Below, piece by piece: positions 36,434 through 45,672 of a stretch of 64,000 bases of DNA (its first letter is position 1; each line of letters starts with the position of its first letter). A program made the position numbers and the translations under genes. Source of the stretch: Flavobacteriaceae bacterium (GTDB lineage Bacteria > Bacteroidota > Bacteroidia > Flavobacteriales > Flavobacteriaceae); the NCBI GenBank assembly GCA_025800395.1, contig JAOXRU010000426.1, forward strand, positions 1 through 64,000. Reading direction: 5' to 3'. Below the pieces are notes generated by a model. The model was given only the letters and a program-made list of their open reading frames with translations, was not told the DNA's origin and searched no databases.

Positions 36434-37234
36434 ATGAAGCAGAGTTTCGTACTATGCTTATTTTGTATTTTAATCACAAAAAGCTATGGGTCTTTTGCAA
36501 CCGATGATTGCACTGATGCCCAGTCCAACAGTTCTTACATCTTGTCACATGCCAAACGAGCATTGAATTCGGACAATTTTGAACACCAAACCTATTATGC
36601 GGATCGTTCCCTACAGGCCTTACAAAAAACAAAGAGTCTTTTAGGCAACTGTTCTTGTAAAGAAGCAAAAGACCCTATTTATGAAGCAGAAATCAGCTTA
36701 AAGAAAGCTATCGCACCCAAAGATTGGGATCAGGGTCGTTTTTATACAAAAAAAGCAATTGAACATATCGATGCATTAATGAATGCCATGTACAACTGTA
36801 CATCGGGAGTACCTACGAACGTAGAAAAAAGCTCCGAATTGGATACTACCCAAGAGCAGTTACTCGCAAAACAAAAGGAACTAGAAGCACAACAAGCCGC
36901 ATTAAAAAAGCAGCAAGAAAACTTGGCTAAAGAAATGGCAAAACAGAAAGAAATCGCTGCGGAGAATGCCAAAAAGCGAGCCAAAGAACTACAGACTCAA
37001 AAACAACATCGGCAAAAGATGGAAGCGGCATTAGCCCAATACGAAAACGCCATAAAGGCAGTATACGAAGCTATGGACTGTAAAGACGCCAAGGCCATGG
37101 TTTTGTCAAATTATAAGAGAATGGAAGAAGACCTAACCAAAGAAGGTATAGACCAAACCAAATTATATTACAAACAAAGAGCGATGGCTATTAGCCAAAA
37201 AGCTTTAGAACATCTGGGAAATTGCACCCAATAG
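36434..37234 (+). CDS. Secreted coiled-coil protein of unknown function
   Basis: The 266 residues begin with a signal peptide (about 1-22, SYGSFATDD). A helical region with Cys pairs follows (NCSCKEAKDPIY, YNCTSG), then a strongly charged coiled coil (about 135-200, Lys/Gln/Glu/Ala-rich) and a C-terminal helical part ending LGNCTQ. It has an even number of Cys in the exported parts, compatible with disulfides. No family was recognised. It is flanked by a nested inverted repeat upstream and a stem-loop downstream and stands alone. Confidence 0.75.
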   Translation: MKQSFVLCLFCILITKSYGSFATDDCTDAQSNSSYILSHAKRALNSDNFEHQTYYADRSLQALQKTKSLLGNCSCKEAKDPIYEAEISLKKAIAPKDWDQGRFYTKKAIEHIDALMNAMYNCTSGVPTNVEKSSELDTTQEQLLAKQKELEAQQAALKKQQENLAKEMAKQKEIAAENAKKRAKELQTQKQHRQKMEAALAQYENAIKAVYEAMDCKDAKAMVLSNYKRMEEDLTKEGIDQTKLYYKQRAMAISQKALEHLGNCTQ

Positions 37235-37259
37235 ATTTTTATTTGCCCCTTTTTAAATC

Positions 37260-37301
37260 TTGCCACGGACGCATTTTGCTTACTACTAGCGTTCGTGGCA
37301 A
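37260..37301 (+). terminator. Stem-loop after the coiled-coil protein gene
   Basis: TTGCCACGGACGC (37260-37272) pairs with GCGTTCGTGGCAA (37289-37301) over 13 bases with one G-U pair. There is no good U tract, so it may be a weak or Rho-assisted terminator or a 3' stabiliser. Confidence 0.45.
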
Positions 37302-37419
37302 TTATTAGAATTGAGATACTCTAAGCATCTTTCTTCTGCACCTTAAAACCATCCTATAGCCCTGGGTATCCTATGGAAACTATAGAATACTCCAAGAAAA
37401 CCCAGTATCTTTTCAATCT

Positions 37420-38586
37420 CTATTTACTTGCAAAAAGTTTCACATCATTTTCGGTTACATTTTCTCCGCCAAGAATAATCAATCGTTCTACCACATTGCG
37501 CAATTCGCGTATATTTCCAGTCCAATCATATTGCTGTAATAAACCGATAGCTTTTTTCTCAAAATCTTTAGGTGCAATTCCTTGCTCTTCTGCTATTTTC
37601 TTGGAAAAATGTTGTATCAATAGGGGGATATCCTCTCTTCTATCGTTTAGAGCAGGAACCTTTATAAGGATTACAGCCAATCGATGGTACAAATCTTCTC
37701 TAAACCTTCCTTCTGCTATTTCTTCTTTCAAATTCTTATTTGTAGCAGCAATCACCCGCACATCTACTTTGATGTCTTTATCGGAACCTACTCTACTGAT
37801 TTTGTTTTCTTGTAAAGCTCGCAATACTTTGGCCTGAGCAGAAAGGCTCATATCTCCAATTTCGTCTAAAAAGATGGTCCCCTTATTTGCTGCCTCAAAT
37901 TTCCCAGCTCTATCTTTTACGGCGGAAGTAAAAGCACCCTTAACATGCCCAAACAATTCGCTTTCTATCAGTTCGGAAGGAATTGCAGCACAATTTACTT
38001 CAACCAATGGGGCTTTGTTTCTATCACTTTTTTCGTGTATCCAATGCGCAACCAATTCTTTTCCTGTTCCATTCTGACCAGTAACCAAAACTCGAGCATT
38101 GGTAGGCGCAACTTTTTCTATCATGTTTTTGATATGAGAGATGGGCTCACTTTCTCCTATCATTTCATAGTTCTTACTCACCTTCTTCTTTAGGCGTTTG
38201 TTCTCAATCACCAAATCCTTTCTATCCAAAGCATTTCGCACTGTATTGAGCAATCGGTTTAAGTCTGGTGGCTTGGAGATATAATCAAAAGCACCCAATC
38301 GCATGGTATTTACCGCCGTATCCAGATCACCATGACCGGAGATCATCACAAATGGAATTTCTGGTTTTAATTTTTTGGCAGCCTCCAATACTTCCACGCC
38401 ATCAAACTTTGGCATTTTTATATCACACAACACCAAATCAAAATCCTCTTTTTTAATAATTTGAAGTCCCTGATTACCATCTTCTGCCTCCGAAACCAAG
38501 TAACTATCGTTTTCTTCTGAAAGAATCTTCACCAAAACACGTCGAATTGCAGCTTCATCTTCGATAATTAGAATTTTTTTCTTCAT
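37420..38586 (-). CDS. NtrC-type AAA+ response regulator lacking a Fis domain
   Basis: The 388 residues comprise a receiver domain (Asp55 in LVLCDIKMP), a linker and a sigma-54-activator AAA+ domain. Walker A is GQNGTGKE (170-177) and Walker B is IFLDE (238-242). The loop that contacts sigma-54, normally GAFTGA, reads GAFTSA (217-222). The protein ends right after the AAA+ lid (NVVERLIILGG, then VKLFASK) and has no C-terminal Fis-type helix-turn-helix, so it is 60-90 residues shorter than NtrC. It may act without binding DNA, like the few known activators that lack this domain. It lies 3 bases after the mscS-like gene, in one transcript. Confidence 0.92.
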   Translation of the reverse strand: MKKKILIIEDEAAIRRVLVKILSEENDSYLVSEAEDGNQGLQIIKKEDFDLVLCDIKMPKFDGVEVLEAAKKLKPEIPFVMISGHGDLDTAVNTMRLGAFDYISKPPDLNRLLNTVRNALDRKDLVIENKRLKKKVSKNYEMIGESEPISHIKNMIEKVAPTNARVLVTGQNGTGKELVAHWIHEKSDRNKAPLVEVNCAAIPSELIESELFGHVKGAFTSAVKDRAGKFEAANKGTIFLDEIGDMSLSAQAKVLRALQENKISRVGSDKDIKVDVRVIAATNKNLKEEIAEGRFREDLYHRLAVILIKVPALNDRREDIPLLIQHFSKKIAEEQGIAPKDFEKKAIGLLQQYDWTGNIRELRNVVERLIILGGENVTENDVKLFASK

Positions 38587-38589
38587 GCG

Positions 38590-39423
38590 TTATGCTTTTA
38601 AATCTGTTTTTAAATGCACATCTCGTTGTGGAAACGGAATGCTAATATTGTTTTCTCTAAATAATTTATCTATGCGGTATCGAATTTCACTTTTTGGAAT
38701 TAAGGCCTCAAAACTATTATCTAGGGTAAAAATAACTTTAAACTGTAAAGCACTTTCTCCAAAATCTTCAAACACCACCAACACAGGAGGCTCTTGCAAT
38801 ACCTTTGGGTGCGATTGTGCCGCCTTCGTCAACAAATTTGTTACCTGGGCTACATCGGACCCGTATGCCACACCCACCGAAACACTTTCTCTGGTTTTAA
38901 TGCCATTCTCGGTCCAATTGTATAAACTAGAAGTGAGATATTTGTGATTGGGTATGATCAATACTTTGTTATCTATGGTCACCGCTCTGGTGGTTCTCAA
39001 TTTAATCTCATCTACTCTACCTACTTTTCCATCCAATTCGATGATATCTCCCACATGCACCGACTGGTCTATGAGGATAAATATTCCAGAAATAATATCC
39101 TGAAAAAAAGTTTGCAATGCAAGTCCTACTCCCACCAACAATGCAGTGGAAGCTGCAAATACAGCAGTAACATCTACCCCATTGTTGTCTAAAGAAATCA
39201 GCAAAACAATCAAAAAAACAAAATATCTAGAAAAAGAAAAAACCGAATTGAATTTCAGTTTGTCCTGATCGGGTAATTTTCTAGTTACTATTTTCTTGAC
39301 CAACCTCAACAATAGAGCTGTCAAAAACAATACCAAAACTACGAAGAGAATGCTTTTTATACTTATTTCACCCTCTTTGCTAAGTGGTATACTAAAATTG
39401 AGGAAGTCTTGAATTTCTTGCAT
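38590..39423 (-). CDS. Small-conductance mechanosensitive channel (MscS family)
   Basis: This 277-residue protein has three membrane helices (about 22-42, 62-82, 88-115). The pore helix region VFAASTALLVGVGLALQTFFQDIISGIFIL is followed by the cytoplasmic beta domain (VGDIIELDGKVGRVDEIKLRTT), both typical of MscS. It releases solutes on osmotic downshift. The gene starts one base after the ABC permease gene and is followed by the NtrC-type regulator with a 3-base gap. Confidence 0.93.
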   Translation of the reverse strand: MQEIQDFLNFSIPLSKEGEISIKSILFVVLVLFLTALLLRLVKKIVTRKLPDQDKLKFNSVFSFSRYFVFLIVLLISLDNNGVDVTAVFAASTALLVGVGLALQTFFQDIISGIFILIDQSVHVGDIIELDGKVGRVDEIKLRTTRAVTIDNKVLIIPNHKYLTSSLYNWTENGIKTRESVSVGVAYGSDVAQVTNLLTKAAQSHPKVLQEPPVLVVFEDFGESALQFKVIFTLDNSFEALIPKSEIRYRIDKLFRENNISIPFPQRDVHLKTDLKA

Positions 39424-39424
39424 A

Positions 39425-40741
39425 TTAGTATTTCAACCATTTAATCAGTTCTTTATAACTTGGTTTTTTGCCGTACATAAGTATCCCAACCCTATATATT
39501 TTGGCGGCGAACCATACACAGGCCAAAAAAGTTGCAAACAACAACAACAAAGACACCAATTGCTGCCATATCGGTACCCCAAAAGGAATACGCATAAGCA
39601 TCACTACCGAGGAGGTAAATGGTATGAAAGAAAAAACCGTAGCCACCGTACCATGTGGATCTTCGATTACGGTAAATATCCCAACATATACCGCCAACAT
39701 GAGTGGCATCAAAACAGGCATCATAAATTGCTGGGTATCCGTTTCATTATCTACAGCTGCCCCAATAGCAGCATACAAAGAGCTATATAACAGATAGCCT
39801 CCAATAAAATAAAACACAAAGGCCAAAACCAAATTGAGTATGGGCAAATGGCGTATTCCTGCCCAAACTTTCGCCACACCTTCCTGCATCGAATTTTCTT
39901 GCATGGCTTGCTGGATGATTTCTTGCTCTGGTCCTGCAGCCTGTAAGTCAAAACCAAACAACAAAGGAGTAATCGTCATGAGCATACCACCTATAATCAT
40001 CCAAATCATAAATTGGGTGATCCCTGCAAGAGACGTTCCTACTATCTTACCCAATAACAATTGCACTGGCTTTACCGAAGAAATAATAATTTCAATGATT
40101 CTACTGGTCTTCTCTTCAATAACCGAACGCATGATCATATTCCCATAAATGATAATAAACATAAACAGCAAATAACCCGCCGCTAGTCCAAATATCAATT
40201 TCAGTATATTGTCTAGTTTGGTAGTTTTTTCTCCTTCATAAGTTTCTTGTTGAAGAGTTACCACAGCTTTTGCTTTATTAATACTTTGGATATCTATGTT
40301 GTTTTTGACGTAATTGAGCTCCGTTATTCTTTCAGACAATTCGTATTCCAAATCCGAAATAAGTTCCAAAGAGGGCGTTTCTTCGGCATAAAATTTTATA
40401 GATTTGGCCAGCACCTTATAGTCTTCATTTTTTGGAATATACAACATTCCATAGGTTTGGTTTTCGGCATCGCTCATCATGGTTTTGGCTGTTTCCAGAT
40501 CGATGCCCTCTAAGTATTGGAACTTGCGATATGGAGAATCTTCAAATACAGATTTTGCAATCCCAATTTCGTCAAGAACAGAAATAACACGTACTTTTTG
40601 ATTGTTTAATTGGGTAAGGTAAGCCACTACAGCAAAAAGTATAACCATTATAATAGGGCTCACTATAGTCATGACAATAAACGATCGGTTTTTGACCTTT
40701 GTCAAATACTCGCGTTTGATTATAAGTGAAAGATGATTCAT
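39425..40741 (-). CDS. ABC-2 type exporter permease (NatB-like)
   Basis: This 438-residue protein starts with the NatB signature IIKREYLTKVKNRSFIVMT and one membrane helix. A periplasmic domain of about 130 residues and five or six more helices follow (about 185-420). It forms an exporter with the ATPase encoded directly upstream (2-base gap). NatAB exports sodium in Bacillus; substrates of the Bacteroidota homologues are not established. Confidence 0.9.
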   Translation of the reverse strand: MNHLSLIIKREYLTKVKNRSFIVMTIVSPIIMVILFAVVAYLTQLNNQKVRVISVLDEIGIAKSVFEDSPYRKFQYLEGIDLETAKTMMSDAENQTYGMLYIPKNEDYKVLAKSIKFYAEETPSLELISDLEYELSERITELNYVKNNIDIQSINKAKAVVTLQQETYEGEKTTKLDNILKLIFGLAAGYLLFMFIIIYGNMIMRSVIEEKTSRIIEIIISSVKPVQLLLGKIVGTSLAGITQFMIWMIIGGMLMTITPLLFGFDLQAAGPEQEIIQQAMQENSMQEGVAKVWAGIRHLPILNLVLAFVFYFIGGYLLYSSLYAAIGAAVDNETDTQQFMMPVLMPLMLAVYVGIFTVIEDPHGTVATVFSFIPFTSSVVMLMRIPFGVPIWQQLVSLLLLFATFLACVWFAAKIYRVGILMYGKKPSYKELIKWLKY

Positions 40742-40743
40742 TT

Positions 40744-41673
40744 TTAATAATTCTTAACCGTTTGTATAAAAATATCGTTGGCCGAAGGGATGCGTTCCAC
40801 AAAGTGGGTTACAGAAGCTTTACTCTGTAAAAAGCGCAGCAGTTCCTTGGAATTAAATTTATCTCCTAACTGAATTTCTAGCTTAAGTGCATCTTCCAAG
40901 GTATTAAAATTGGCAGGAGACACAAGAAATTGTTCTTCGATAACCGAGGTAAGTGCTTCGGGGTTGGCCGTTTGTAATCCCACTTCAAAAGTATTGGTTT
41001 TATAGGCTTGTTTTATATCTTTTAACTTGCCATCCAAAATTTTATTCGACTGGTGAATGAGTGCGATTTCATCACAAAGCTCTTCCACGGATTCCATTCG
41101 GTGGGTAGAAAAAATAATAGAAGTTCCTTTATCTCTCAATGCCAAAATTTCATCTTTGATGATATTGGCATTTATGGGATCAAACCCAGAAAAAGGTTCG
41201 TCAAAAATTAGCAGCTGTGGCTCGTGCAATACTGTTACGATAAACTGTATTTTTTGTGCCATACCTTTAGATAGTTCTTGCACTTTTTTGTTCCACCAAT
41301 CCTCTACACCAAATTTTTCAAACCAATACTGCAGTCTTTTTTTTGCCACGGATTTGGACAATCCTTTTAGTTGCGCCAAGTACAAAGCCTGATCTCCAAC
41401 TTTCATGTTCTTATATAAACCTCTCTCTTCTGGCAAATAACCAATTAGTGCAATATGTTTGGGGTGCAAGAGTTCCTCATTTAACCATACCTTCCCCTGA
41501 TCGGGATAGGTAATTTGATTGATAATGCGAATTAGGGTGGTTTTTCCTGCACCATTGGGACCCAAAAGGCCAAATATACCATTCCTTGGGATTTTCAAGG
41601 AAACATTATTTAATGCTGTGTAATCCCCAAATTTTTTGGTAACATTTTCTGCTACTAAAATCGGATTTTCCAT
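40744..41673 (-). CDS. ABC transporter ATP-binding protein (NatA-like)
   Basis: The 309 residues contain Walker A GPNGAGKTT (about 38-46), signature LSKGMAQKIQF and Walker B LLIFDEPFSGFDP. A C-terminal domain of about 90 residues follows, typical of ATPases paired with ABC-2 permeases. First gene of the operon ATPase-permease-mscS-NtrC-type regulator. Confidence 0.94.
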   Translation of the reverse strand: MENPILVAENVTKKFGDYTALNNVSLKIPRNGIFGLLGPNGAGKTTLIRIINQITYPDQGKVWLNEELLHPKHIALIGYLPEERGLYKNMKVGDQALYLAQLKGLSKSVAKKRLQYWFEKFGVEDWWNKKVQELSKGMAQKIQFIVTVLHEPQLLIFDEPFSGFDPINANIIKDEILALRDKGTSIIFSTHRMESVEELCDEIALIHQSNKILDGKLKDIKQAYKTNTFEVGLQTANPEALTSVIEEQFLVSPANFNTLEDALKLEIQLGDKFNSKELLRFLQSKASVTHFVERIPSANDIFIQTVKNY

Positions 41674-41759
41674 CGATAATTTAGATTTTGCTCAAAGATA
41701 TTTAAAATAATTCTTCAGCTATATAAAAAGATAAAATATAGCAGTTGTAGAAACAAAAA

Positions 41760-41783
41760 CCCACCCTTTTGATAAAGGATGGG
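41760..41783 (-). terminator. Terminator of the grpE-dnaJ operon
   Basis: The ten-pair stem CCCACCCTTT/AAAGGATGGG (one U-G pair in the minus-strand RNA) has a TGAT loop and is followed by GTTTTTGTTTC on the minus strand. It sits about 110 bases past the dnaJ stop. Confidence 0.8.
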
Positions 41784-41889
41784 AAAAAAATTGCTATGAA
41801 AAAGAAAAATTATACCATTTGATTGGTATACTGCCAAATATACAGTTTTTATTTTAACAATTTCATCTATTTAAATTTTTTTACAAATC

Positions 41890-42999
41890 TTAAGAGAACA
41901 TGTCCTTTACCTTCTCGAAAAAGGATTTTTCGCTTCTACTCGGACTTGGTTCAAAGTTTTCGTGTTGCCTCATTCTCTCAAAAAATTCTTTCTGTTCTTT
42001 ATTGAGTTCTCTTGGTGTCCACACATTCACATGAACCAACAGATCTCCAGAGCCATAGCCATTTATATTTGGTATTCCCTTCCCTCTCAATCGCAATATT
42101 TTACCTGACTGCATTCCTGCCTCCAATTTTATTTTCACCTTACCAGTTACCGTATCAATTTCTTTGGAAGTACCCAAAACAGCATCTGCGATATTTACAT
42201 ACAGGTCGAAGTGCAAGTTCTCCCCTTCTCTTGAGAGCGTGGCATGTGGGACCTCTTCTATAGCTACCAACAGGTCTCCTGCCACACCATTTCCTGGTGC
42301 ATCATTTCCTTTTCCAGTAACTTTTAATTGCATTCCGTCTACGACGCCAGGCGGAATTTTAATAGAAACCGTTTCTTCTGCCACCTCAAGTCCGTGCGCA
42401 TCGGCACCATGTGGTTTTTTATCTATCATTTGTCCAGATCCACCACAGGCGCTACAAGTGGTACTGGTCTGCATTCGCCCCAAAATAGTGTTGGTAACAC
42501 GCAAAACCTGACCTTGTCCGTTACAAGTACTACAAGTTTTATAGCGCACTCCAGCAGCTTGTACTTTGCGACGAACTTTCACCTTTTTTTCAACTCCGGT
42601 GGCTATTTCTTCCAAAGTAAGCTTCACACGAATACGAAGATTGGTTCCTTTCGCTCTGCGTTGTCCGCCACCGCCAAAGCCACCGAAACCACCGCCGAAT
42701 GCACCACCAAAAATATCACCAAACTGGCTAAATATGTCATCCATATTCATTCCGCCACCGCCAAATCCGCCAGAACCATCAAAAGCAGCATGACCAAACT
42801 GGTCGTATTTTGCTTTTTTATCCGGATCACTCAAGACCTCATAAGCTTCTGCAGCCTTTTTAAACTGCTCCTCTGCATGTTTATCGCCAGGGTTTTTGTC
42901 TGGATGAAACTGAATTGCCTTTTTTCTATAGGCCTTTTTAATTTCACTGGCAGCTGCATTTTTGCTTACACCAAGTATGTCGTAAAAATCTTCTTTCAT
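41890..42999 (-). CDS. dnaJ: Chaperone DnaJ with a single zinc centre
   Basis: DnaJ delivers unfolded proteins to DnaK and stimulates its ATPase. The 369 residues hold a J domain with HPD at 32-34, a Gly/Phe-rich region (75-115), a zinc region and the two C-terminal substrate domains, ending [10 protein letters not shown]. Only two CxxCxGxG motifs are present (156-163 and 182-189) instead of four. They correspond to motifs 2 and 3 of E. coli DnaJ, which form zinc centre II; the Cys of centre I (motifs 1 and 4) are absent. It lies 10 bases after grpE. dnaK is not in the window. Confidence 0.95.
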   Translation of the reverse strand: MKEDFYDILGVSKNAAASEIKKAYRKKAIQFHPDKNPGDKHAEEQFKKAAEAYEVLSDPDKKAKYDQFGHAAFDGSGGFGGGGMNMDDIFSQFGDIFGGAFGGGFGGFGGGGQRRAKGTNLRIRVKLTLEEIATGVEKKVKVRRKVQAAGVRYKTCSTCNGQGQVLRVTNTILGRMQTSTTCSACGGSGQMIDKKPHGADAHGLEVAEETVSIKIPPGVVDGMQLKVTGKGNDAPGNGVAGDLLVAIEEVPHATLSREGENLHFDLYVNIADAVLGTSKEIDTVTGKVKIKLEAGMQSGKILRLRGKGIPNINGYGSGDLLVHVNVWTPRELNKEQKEFFERMRQHENFEPSPSRSEKSFFEKVKDMFS

Positions 43000-43009
43000 C
43001 TACTTTTAA

Positions 43010-43567
43010 TTATTGTCCTACTACCACTTTTGGATGTCGTATAATCTTATCTCCCAAACGATATCCTTTTTCAATTACATCGATGACTTTTCCTTTTAAA
43101 GATTTGTCTGGAGCAGGAATTTGCGTAATGGCTTCGTGCTCCTCGGCATCAAAAGTAGCTGCTTCTGCAACTTCCATTTCTGACAACCCCTTCGATTTTA
43201 GGGTATCTCTAAATTTATTACTGATAATTTCCACTCCAGTAAACATTTCTTTGTCTTCCGACTTAGATAATTCTTTTAAAGCGCGATCAAAATCATCTAA
43301 AATTGGAAGTAAAGACACCATGACATCCTGACTAGCAGTTTTGAACAATTCCACACGTTCTTTGGATGTTCTTTTCTTGTAGTTTTCAAATTCGGCAAAT
43401 AGCCTCAAGAATTTGTCTTTTTCCTTACCCAATTCTTTCTCCAATTCACTTACTACATTTTGCTCGTTATCCTCTTGTTTTTCTGCCACTTGCTCTTCTA
43501 CAGCTTGGGTATCTATGTTTTTATCTTCCTTCAAGTTTTTTTCTTTGTCTTTATTTTTCTTAGCCAT
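43010..43567 (-). CDS. grpE: Nucleotide exchange factor GrpE
   Basis: GrpE releases ADP from DnaK. The 185-residue protein has a long charged N-terminal coiled coil followed by the conserved FLRLFAEFENYKKRTSKER and the C-terminal beta-wing ending DKIIRHPKVVVGQ. First gene of grpE-dnaJ. No CIRCE element was seen upstream; TTGACA at about 43629-43634 on the minus strand could belong to a non-consensus promoter. Confidence 0.96.
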   Translation of the reverse strand: MAKKNKDKEKNLKEDKNIDTQAVEEQVAEKQEDNEQNVVSELEKELGKEKDKFLRLFAEFENYKKRTSKERVELFKTASQDVMVSLLPILDDFDRALKELSKSEDKEMFTGVEIISNKFRDTLKSKGLSEMEVAEAATFDAEEHEAITQIPAPDKSLKGKVIDVIEKGYRLGDKIIRHPKVVVGQ

Positions 43568-43654
43568 TGTAATTCAATAATTAAATAATGCTAATGCGTA
43601 AGGGCAAATTTGTTGCCAAAACACACTTTATGTCAAATTGTCATCGTAAAAACA

Positions 43655-44557
43655 TTATTGTTCCAAATCAACAATAGCTTGCTCTAAGTTTGGAAATTGA
43701 AAAGAGAAACCTTCCTTCTGAATTTTTCTCGCGCTAACCTGCTGACTTGCCAATAAAAGAACTGCTCTTTCTCCTAGCACCGTTTTAAAAACAAACGAAG
43801 GTATATTGGGTAGCCATAGTGGTTTTTTCAATATTCTCGCTATTGTTTGCAATAAGGTTATTTGCCGAACCGGGTTTGGGGCTACCGTATTGAAGACACC
43901 ATTTTTCCTATGTTCTATCACAAACCCAATAATACCAATTACATCTGTAATATGTATCCATGACTGCCATTGTTGGCCATCACCAAAACAAGAGCCTACT
44001 CCAAATTGAACAGATTTTGATATGGGCAAATAAGCCCCACCATTCTTGGACAATACCAATCCAAAACGCAGTATAGAAACTGGAACATTCAAGGACCTAA
44101 AAGCCAATGCGTTTTGTTCTAACTCTTGTGTTACTTCTCCTAAAAAGTTATTGGCATAGCTTGGATAATCCTCCTCAAACACACAATTTGCATCATCAGG
44201 ATACGCACCAATAGCAGAAGCCACTACTATTTGTTGTAGCTGTGGCGCAAATTCTTTTTGATTTTTTAGTAAGGTACGTAGTCCATTCACCCTGCTATCC
44301 AAAATTCGTTTTCGATTTTTGTGATTCCAAGCTTGCATAATGGTCGAACCCGCTAGGTGTACTACAACATCTACATTTTGCAAACTATTATCTATGTGTA
44401 GCGCATTTGGATCCCAATATATTCCATTGCAATTTGCTATGCTATTTAATTTGTTTTTTGATCGGGTGCAAAATGAAACCTGATATTGTTGCAACAACAA
44501 ACTTTTCACCAATTGCCTTCCAATCAACCCTGTAGCTCCCGTAACTAATATATGCAT
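43655..44557 (-). CDS. SDR-type NAD(P)-binding epimerase-like protein (TIGR01777 family)
   Basis: This 300-residue Rossmann-fold protein begins MHILVTGATGLIGRQLV (dinucleotide-binding glycines). It contains the HLAGSTIMQAWNHKNRKRI block and the C-terminal YfcH-type region (KPLWLPNIPSFVFKTVLGERAVLLLASQQVS). The TIGR01777/SulA-YfcH family is widespread but its reaction is not known. It begins 2 bases after mnmD, in the same transcript. Confidence 0.9.
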   Translation of the reverse strand: MHILVTGATGLIGRQLVKSLLLQQYQVSFCTRSKNKLNSIANCNGIYWDPNALHIDNSLQNVDVVVHLAGSTIMQAWNHKNRKRILDSRVNGLRTLLKNQKEFAPQLQQIVVASAIGAYPDDANCVFEEDYPSYANNFLGEVTQELEQNALAFRSLNVPVSILRFGLVLSKNGGAYLPISKSVQFGVGSCFGDGQQWQSWIHITDVIGIIGFVIEHRKNGVFNTVAPNPVRQITLLQTIARILKKPLWLPNIPSFVFKTVLGERAVLLLASQQVSARKIQKEGFSFQFPNLEQAIVDLEQ

Positions 44558-44559
44558 AT

Positions 44560-45228
44560 TTACTCCTTTTTGGTGGCACGCAACATTTCTCTTTTTCCTG
44601 GCGGGCCTGGCAAGCGTTCTACTGTAAAACCAACTTCTTGCATCGCTCTTCGCACACTACCCTTGGCAGCATAAGTGACTAAGACCCCTTCTGACTTCAT
44701 CGCTTGAAACATTCTATCAAAAATAACTTCTGTCCATAATTCTGGTTGAACTCTGGCACCAAAAGCATCAAAATAGACCAAATCATAGGTGTTTTTGGCT
44801 GAAATCTCTTCAAATTTAAGCTGGCTTTTAATCAACTTAAAATGAGAAGATAAAGCCAAGTTTTCTTCCCAAGGGGCTTCATGCATGGCTTCAAAAATAG
44901 ACTGATGTACTGTAGCATCTAAACAATGGACATAATTTAATGCACGCCATTCTGTTTCTACTACAGGATATGCTTCTATTCCTGTATAGTGCACTTTGGT
45001 ATCATAATTCAATAATTCCAAGTAGCTTATAAAAGCATTGAGACCAGTTCCAAAACCGATCTCAAGCAATTGAATTTCTTTTTTATGTAATTGGGTCTCT
45101 AAACCCATACGGATAAAAACATGTTTCGCTTCTTCTATGGCTCCGTGTTTAGAGTGGTACTGTTCCTTCCAATCTTCCAATTGAATGGTTACCGAGCCAT
45201 CTCCTGTTTTTATCAGTTTTCTTTTCAC
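44560..45228 (-). CDS. mnmD: tRNA (mnm5s2U34) methyltransferase MnmD-like
   Basis: This 222-residue SAM-dependent methyltransferase matches the methyltransferase half of MnmC, which completes 5-methylaminomethyl-2-thiouridine at the wobble base. SAM-binding EIGFGTGLNAF is at about 55-65, and the catalytic-region VYFDAFGARVQPELW and TYAAKGSVRRAM are visible. There is no oxidase half, as in stand-alone MnmD. The start overlaps the stop of the cytochrome-like gene by 4 bases. Confidence 0.88.
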   Translation of the reverse strand: MKRKLIKTGDGSVTIQLEDWKEQYHSKHGAIEEAKHVFIRMGLETQLHKKEIQLLEIGFGTGLNAFISYLELLNYDTKVHYTGIEAYPVVETEWRALNYVHCLDATVHQSIFEAMHEAPWEENLALSSHFKLIKSQLKFEEISAKNTYDLVYFDAFGARVQPELWTEVIFDRMFQAMKSEGVLVTYAAKGSVRRAMQEVGFTVERLPGPPGKREMLRATKKE

Positions 45229-45671
45229 GTTCTAATGTAAAGTTTTTCGATACGGCTAATTGGCCCCGAACATTTCTTTTCGTGACAACTTACACATACT
45301 CTTACCGCAGCATTAAATTTTTCTTTTTGGCTACCAGGAACACTATTGTTAAATATGCCTTTTTGCGCTTGTTCTAAAGCAATTGCCCAAGCATCAAACA
45401 AGGCGTCTTTATCTCTGCTATCGGTGAGCACAGCGGTATGGATGTTTTCAAACAACTTAGCTCCTTCCTCATCTAACGGTTTCCCTGCCTCTATGTTTGC
45501 TTTTAATTTTTCATTATAAGCATAAAAATCATTCATCAAAGTAGCCATTTCAGAAGGCTCGTACATTTCGTACACCGTAGATTTTTGCGCTTTCTTCTTG
45601 GTGTCTTTTTTTGCAGAATCTGCACAAGATAGTAAAAAGACAACCACTAAAAAATAAAGGAGGTTTTTCAT
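45225..45671 (-). CDS. Putative c-type cytochrome lipoprotein (cytochrome c'-like)
   Basis: The 148 residues begin with a lipoprotein signal (lipobox LLSC, Cys16). A mainly helical domain follows, and one haem-binding CVSCH lies near the C-terminus. A single CxxCH at the end of a four-helix bundle is the layout of class II (c'-like) cytochromes. An extra Cys follows in HEKKCSG. The fourth-residue overlap with mnmD and the 1-base gap to the DUF4920 gene suggest co-transcription, but no redox partner is visible nearby. Confidence 0.75.
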   Translation of the reverse strand: MKNLLYFLVVVFLLSCADSAKKDTKKKAQKSTVYEMYEPSEMATLMNDFYAYNEKLKANIEAGKPLDEEGAKLFENIHTAVLTDSRDKDALFDAWAIALEQAQKGIFNNSVPGSQKEKFNAAVRVCVSCHEKKCSGPISRIEKLYIRT

Positions 45672-45672
45672 A

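Noticed and set aside
37355-37405. Imperfect hairpin after the NtrC-type regulator gene (CTGGG/CCCAG with an AT stem)
   Set aside because: It has several mismatches and no U tract; not strong enough to call a terminator.
43568-43654. Possible CIRCE or heat-shock operator before grpE
   Set aside because: Only a short GGCAA/TTGCC repeat is present; the TTAGCACTC-N9-GAGTGCTAA sequence is absent.
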